From Gnetum montanum (taxonomy: Eukaryota > Streptophyta > Gnetopsida > Gnetales > Gnetaceae), in contig MNCI01001429.1 of assembly GCA_015680685.1 (NCBI GenBank), forward strand, positions 197,964 to 261,963: DNA of 64,000 nt. Reading direction: 5' to 3'. Positions 58,971 through 64,000 of this stretch are shown one piece after another; within the stretch, counting starts at the first letter, position 1, and each line of letters starts with the position of its first letter. The notes under the pieces are model-generated. The model made no database searches, was not told the origin of the DNA, and saw only the letters and a list, made by a program, of their open reading frames with translations. Made by a program: the position numbers and the translations under genes.

Positions 58971-59783
58971 TGATGAGCCATGATATCGTGTGTGCGATAT
59001 CGCATCCTTCCTGTGATATCGCGTACCCAATATTGTGTCTCGCCTCAATTTCTATAAATAAGAGGTGGCTTCCCTTGTTCTGGGAGTTAGACTTAGATCC
59101 TTAGCTAAACTCTTGCAGTTTTACCATTCTGAAGTTAGAATAATTTCTATGTGCCCATAGTAGGAGTCCTAAAGTGAACGGATCTTTATTCAAGCAAATT
59201 GTACCTAAGCATACATTTGTGTACAGAAATAAAGATGAACTTTATGATAAACCTTGCAGCATACAGATTAAGCTAAATAGTAATTAATTATTATTGAATG
59301 TTTAAATGCTTTCCTAGTTAATTAATCTCTCTCTAAACCCTTGACTCTCCTAGTTAAGTACACTTAGTACGACCACTTTGAGCATGTGTGTAGCGCTTGG
59401 TAACCTAGTAACGAGTAGTGTTTGGTAACCCCAGAAGAGTTGCACTGGTTTAGGATGTGTGTAGTAAGTGGGAACGGATACTAGTGTTAGGAATAGTTAC
59501 AACTTAGCTAGTGAATAGTTAATGAAAATTAGTCATTTAGTTCTCTTCACCTTCCTCTATTAGCATCAGATATTAAAAAGATAAAATTTATAAAAATCAT
59601 ATACCTCAAACTTACTTAACTATACAACCATGATAATACAAGTAAGTTTGGGAAGACAACAATTGATTAACCTTGAGTGTTCCATTAAGGAGTGTAAGCA
59701 CTTAGTCCTTGGAGTTCAACTAGATTGTGCGTGAGATGCTCGTATTCATATGGTTGAGTGTAGGGGTACCTCGTCGCTCATCA
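58971..59783 (+). repeat. G5 5' LTR
   Basis: 813 bp, TGATGAGCCA to CTCATCA. U3 shows the clearest motif array: ATGATATCGTG, TGCGATATCGCATCC, GTGATATCGCG and CAATATTGTG (58980-59036), then CTATAAATAAG (59052). R has the AATAAAGATGAAC signal near 59230. Two CTTGGTAACC/TTTGGTAACC repeats lie at 59396-59440. Confidence 0.9.
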
Positions 59784-59784
59784 T

Positions 59785-59802
59785 TGGCACCATTGCTAGG
59801 GA
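59785..59802 (+). other. G5 primer binding site (tRNA-Asp type)
   Basis: TGGCACCATTGCTAGGGA lies one base after the LTR. Four transitions separate it from the site expected for tRNA-Asp. Confidence 0.85.
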
Positions 59803-59927
59803 CTTGGTTGTTTGTGTGCTACATAGAACATAGAAAATCATCCATATCATTGGGATGCTAGAATGAACCCTTAGGATTAATCAAGAAAAGATAAAACAAT
59901 GGTAAAACGCACACCAAACAAGATGAA

Positions 59928-62880
59928 AATGTATTCTTCTTCACACAAGAGCATTTCACCACCTAAAACTAACACAAGAGACAGTTAGCGGTATAACACC
60001 CGTAACCAAAATCCACCAGTTCCTCAGTAGTTCCATGTGGTATATATTCATCACGATGAGTATATACCTGACTTTACCTTTATTCTCCATCAAGATGAAA
60101 AACTGCATTGGAGAGACTTGGAAGGTAACATAGTGTTGCCTCCAGACCAATCAGTCCCCAACATGCTCCTTCATGCTCTCACATGAATAGGCATGCTGCA
60201 TTTATATGCAGAGTGCATTGCATGCGATCATGACACAAGGGACTATCATCCCATAGAAGTGTAATGCCAACGGGACTTGTGATAGGAGATTCACCACACA
60301 TCCTTGAAGGGTAAATGGCCCCATAATGTCCCACATGTCTTAAGCAAAATTGGGGATGGTGAACCTGCTTTAATAGGTTCCCCATCAAATGATGTTCCCC
60401 CTCCTAATGATGGTCAAGAGGTGGTGTATTAGAACCTACAATCCACAATTCACAACCTTGGTTCTAATCCCCATGAACACAAAGTGTTTAATGAGGGAAC
60501 ACAAACACACGATAAGGGCAGACGTTATGATTGTAATCAAGATCAAGGCCATGACCACTGAAGAGAAGGTAGAAAACACTATCATGGTGATGGTTCTCCT
60601 TCTTCTTCACCTTCATCATCACATTCACCCTCTCCTTTTGTATTCAAATGCAGCCATAGGGAAACCAATCATGAGGATAAAGGAAAGCAGAGCAAAAAAC
60701 ACTAACGAGATAGTTGAGAACAAGGACGAGGGCACTCTAAGGAATCAAGGCATGGAATAAGGGAGAGTAGGGAACCACGTAAACATCATAGATTCTATGA
60801 ACGAGATGACCATGAACAACCCCTACTCATGACTAGAAGAATGTTAGACATCACGGAGGCCGTAAGAGTCCCCACAAGGCACCAAAAAGATACTCGGATC
60901 AAGGGGTTAGACATGAATAACATCCCACGGTTTGAGGGAGGATACAACGTTGATCCTCAAAATCATTTGCAAGCATTCCATGATGCATGTGCCTTGCAAA
61001 ACATAGGGAACGAGTTGCAAAAATTGAAGTTGTTCCCAAGGACACTAGTGAAAGAAGTGGAAAGCTGGTACCGGTCCTTAGAACTAGAATCCATTCATAG
61101 GTGGAGTACAATGTTAGAACTATCTAATGATAAGTACCAAACGTACTCCCAAGTTTCTAACCTGTGAAAGCAAATCCAAGGATGGAAGTAGGGAAATCAT
61201 GAACCCTTGGATGCTACCATGGGCTGCTATTACACACTGTTACATTGTTGCCCTGGCCATGGTTATTCACAGTGGGATCAACTACGTCATCTCATAGATG
61301 GACTTAGGCATGAAACAAGGAGAACCCTTGGAACATATGCCCAAGGGAGATTATCAAAGCTGAGGTCCCATCAGGTTCATAGGTTACTAGAGCAAGTAGC
61401 CAAAGAAGAAGGGGAACTATGTAAGAGAGAAAGTGCGAAAGAGTACAACTGAGATCTTGCCCTCTGAAAAAGGGGAGTGAGATTCTGTGGGGAGGAAGAA
61501 GAGTCACCACTCAAAGAGATGGTGAATAGGAAAACCATGCTACTCCAAAAATTGACAATAGAAGTGTCAGCAAAGGTAGATCAAATGTGGGACTCCCTGG
61601 ATAGTAGGTTTGAAATGGTTCTCAAAATTGTAAAGGAGTCTAGGGAGCGAGGTAGTGACTATGAAAAAAAGCAAAAGAGAGAAGTGGACAATGCATGTAA
61701 TAAGGGTAAGGGAAAAATGACCATCACCGAGGAGGTTATGGATTTAGATATGGACAATGACGGTGGATGTGAGATATGCCAATACGACTATCCTAAGGGA
61801 TGTTGCCTAGTGATCTCACACCTACAAGAGTCTGGGGTGTATGCACTAAACCCATGACTTAATAAATGGCAAGCACCCCAATGATTACCTTATCCCCAAG
61901 GTAACCTAAGGAAGTTCCACCAACTATTAACATATTATGCAAGTGGAACTCCACCACAACCCATGGAGCAAGATCAACAGTGGCAATACCCACAGTCATG
62001 TGGGATGGCACCACCAAGGCAACAATACCCCTACCAACAACCAGATTCATATGGCTACTATGTGCATGTGACACCACAACATCACTACCAAGCTCAGGAG
62101 TATTATAGAACTCCTTCTCCTAGGGGAGATAACCCATAGACATACCATTCTTCAAATCCATCCACAACTCTCACACCAATCGCTCCAGCAATGCAAGGGG
62201 AACTTCCTACTCAACCATAGCAACGCAATGCCATGAGGGCTATAAATCTTCAACCTAGTGTTGGTTCCGACAATTGTATAAAGAGAAGACCTTTCTTCAG
62301 AACCAACAATCCAACCAAGTCCTCACAACCACAAGCAGTTGAACCTCTAAACGCCCCTCCATCAAGTAAGGCTTTAGAGCTTCCTTCAAACCAAAAACCA
62401 AGCTTAATGCACACAGTTATGTTAACACATGTCGTTACTGACTGGATCAAGGTGGGCCACCTTCCCAAAAAATTCTATAACTCCGAAAGCCCTCTAATCT
62501 ATCTCCAAGTCGCTGGGAATGAACCATGTAAAGCTCTTCTGGAATTAGGTTCCAGAGTCAACTTAATATCACAAGAGATGTACAAAGCCTCCATTAAGGA
62601 AGAGCAATATTCGCCTAGAGCTGGCTGACCAATCCATCACTGTTTCCTTAGGACAAGTGGAGGACATCGTTACCACTGTGTGTGGGTGGTCATACCCAAC
62701 TAATTTCCTAGTGATACAAGTAAACAATGATAAAGGAGAATTCCCAATAATCATGGGGAGGGCATGGCTAAGTACTATAAATGCATGCCTAGGAATCCGT
62801 GATCTTTCCCTGGAAATATCTAAGAAAAACAATTGTGGGAAGATCGATAAGAAGAAGGTTTCCATGCATCAAATAGAGTG
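59928..62880 (+). pseudogene. G5 gag and protease (best preserved gag)
   Basis: The least damaged gag here. N-terminal block near 60040-60150 (HDEYIPDFTFILHQDEKLHW). A Ser/His-rich stretch (60590-60640) and an Arg/His/Glu-rich stretch (60700-60830) precede the capsid, 60829-61450 (NNIPRFEGGYNVDPQNHLQ, LKLFPRTLVKEVESWYRSL, LGTYAQGRLSKLRS). A predicted helical charged region is followed by the Cys motif at 61768-61806 (CEICQYDYPKGCC; the His of other copies is Asp). A Pro/Gln/Tyr-rich tail comes next. Protease blocks are CKALLELGSRVNLIS (about 62528) and FPIIMGRAWLSTINACL (about 62735). From 60829 to 62628 one frame holds with few stops; a frameshift follows near 62620. Confidence 0.87.
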
Positions 62881-63143
62881 ATATAGGGTGTGATTGTGTG
62901 TAGGAATGTTCAGCATCGCCTGCATGCAACCGGTGTGCACAAGAAATTAACATACAAAAGTGCCTGTATGTAGCAACCACACAACAAGAAGACACCCAGT
63001 GGTTGATAGCTGATCAAGAGAGCAACTCACCAACTTGCATGAAACCAACTAAGGGAATAACTAGTGCCCACATCGAATGCATAGATGAACTTGAGCAGAC
63101 CAAACCTCACCATGAGTCTAGAATGGTCAATGCACGTAATACC

Positions 63144-64000
63144 TCAAAAAAGGGATAACCCCACTCATTATTTCGGATCTCCTCCTTTCAACACAGTCAT
63201 GGGGAAGATGGCCACCTATGTTGATCAATTGAGGCCCTTAGTTCCTTTTTAAGTTTTTGTTTTACACATTTTTGTTTTATGAATTTCTTTAACTTCTCTT
63301 ATTTTAGTTTTGCAACATCGTTATACTTTTTCATTTCTTTGTGTGTTTGTTTGTTTTGATAGGTTCATCACCTAATAAGTGCTCCTAATGATGCTATGAA
63401 CTGTACTCTATTGATTACGAATGTTTGGTTTTTACCTTTGAGTTATAATGTTGATACTAAGATATGGTTCTTTTGGTATAAAAGACAATGAGTTCACATC
63501 ATCCATGCATCCATAAATTTCTATGGTCTCTCTTGGCTTGGAACTGTACAATCCCTTTCTTAACAATAAAATAATTAATGAACTGGTGATTGGGCATTTC
63601 TCAAACTAAGGAAGGACTCAAGGATTGAAAAGGATGTGACTTCAAGGGGATTTGATGCATTTGTGTTGGCCATTCTCTTGGGTGTTGGAATGTTTTCTTC
63701 TTGAGTTTTCCTTACCATTTCGGCATTGCTCCATTATCGGGAAGTTGAGCTAATAAAAATAATAAGTCTTTGCATAGTGTGGTTCTCACGTAAAGAAAAA
63801 GAAAAGAAAGAAAAGTAAGAATTCAAAGCACACCCCTTAGAAAAAATAATCCTTTGGGCTACAAGCACTAGTTATGGAACTAAAAAAACCTATTCCCTCT
63901 AACTAAGGCCCCCTCTCGCTTCCTACTCTTTCCCTTCTCATTTCTTCAAAATGGTGGTGACTCTTTGGCAGAAGCATTCTTGCTACTTCAAGTGGATGGA
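63144..64000 (+). other. G5 post-pol spacer, start
   Basis: Matches G2 37927-38900 in order: GATCTCCTCC, AGTCATGGGGAAGATGG, a T-rich run, CCATAAATTTCTATGG, GATGTGACTTCAAGGGGA and CTTTGCATAGTGTGGTT. Non-coding. The window ends inside it. Confidence 0.8.

Larger units (their letters stand above)
58971..64000 (+). mobile_element. G5: Ty3/gypsy element with RT-integrase deleted, runs off the window
   Basis: 5' LTR 58971-59783, primer site, a comparatively well preserved gag-protease frame to about 62880, then a jump near 63140 directly into the spacer that normally follows integrase. The left flanking five bases are CTAGG. By comparison with G2 about 2.9 kb (35050-37927) are missing: all of RT, RNase H and integrase. 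From 63150 on it matches G2 37925-38900. The third ORF and 3' LTR would lie outside the window. A gag-only derivative that could have been mobilised by a relative is inferred. Confidence 0.85.

Noticed and set aside
1-64000. CRISPR arrays, tRNA or rRNA genes
   Set aside because: No regularly spaced identical repeats with unique spacers, and no tRNA-like cloverleaf text or rRNA signature was seen. The tandem repeats present have no spacers.

Overview
This window looks like intergenic DNA from a land plant with a large, repeat-filled genome. A gymnosperm is my guess, from the size and decay of the Ty3 elements, but the sequence does not prove it. The only host gene I recognise is a receptor-like protein with leucine-rich repeats (LRR-RLP). 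It lies on the minus strand and is broken into three pieces (10469-9620, 7678-6343, 786-1). Nearly everything else is LTR retrotransposon sequence of several ages, nested and decayed. No RNA gene, CRISPR array or bacterial-style operon was seen.

Layout. (1) 1-10469: the LRR-RLP pseudogene. A Ty1/copia element (787-6342, 376-bp LTRs, target duplication GGACA) sits in it, and so does a 1.94-kb solo-LTR-like element H2 (7679-9619, duplication GTAAC). A shorter member of the same family, H1 (1407-2224, duplication GTCGC), sits inside the copia gag. (2) 10470-13997: AT-rich DNA with a decayed tandem repeat. (3) 13998-26256: G1, a structurally complete 12.26-kb Ty3/gypsy element of the Athila/Tat type, with two LTRs, duplication GCTAT, a primer site matching tRNA-Asp, gag-protease-RT-integrase remnants, and a third ORF downstream of pol. 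(4) 26720-27990: a minus-strand remnant of a different, Ogre-like Ty3 pol. (5) 28000-34086: non-coding DNA with purine-rich repeats and two inverted H-family termini (29903 and 31605). (6) 34087-44043: G2, a 5'-truncated relative of G1 that keeps pol, the third ORF and its 3' LTR. (7) 44044-49700: unclassified DNA with a weak coding-like remnant. (8) 49700-55393: G3, a minus-strand relative truncated in integrase. G4 (from 55394) is inserted in its 5' LTR, and G5 (from 58971, running off the window) is inserted in G4.

How the parts relate. G1 to G5 share gag, LTR R/U5 sequence and primer site but differ in U3. Their gag ends in an unusual Cys/His motif in place of a standard zinc knuckle. G1 and G2 carry a third ORF after a 2-kb T-rich spacer. 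Just upstream of that ORF, each spacer repeats the promoter-like motif array of the LTR: GATATC-type in G1, TTGATG/GGCC-type in G2. This hints at an internal promoter for the third gene and is the most interesting lead in the window. G1 and G5 have lost parts of pol by internal deletion, so they look non-autonomous. Most premature stops fall where Gln or Trp is expected, which fits decay of methylated cytosines. Boundaries called from LTR ends and target duplications are exact as read; domain limits inside decayed ORFs are approximate.
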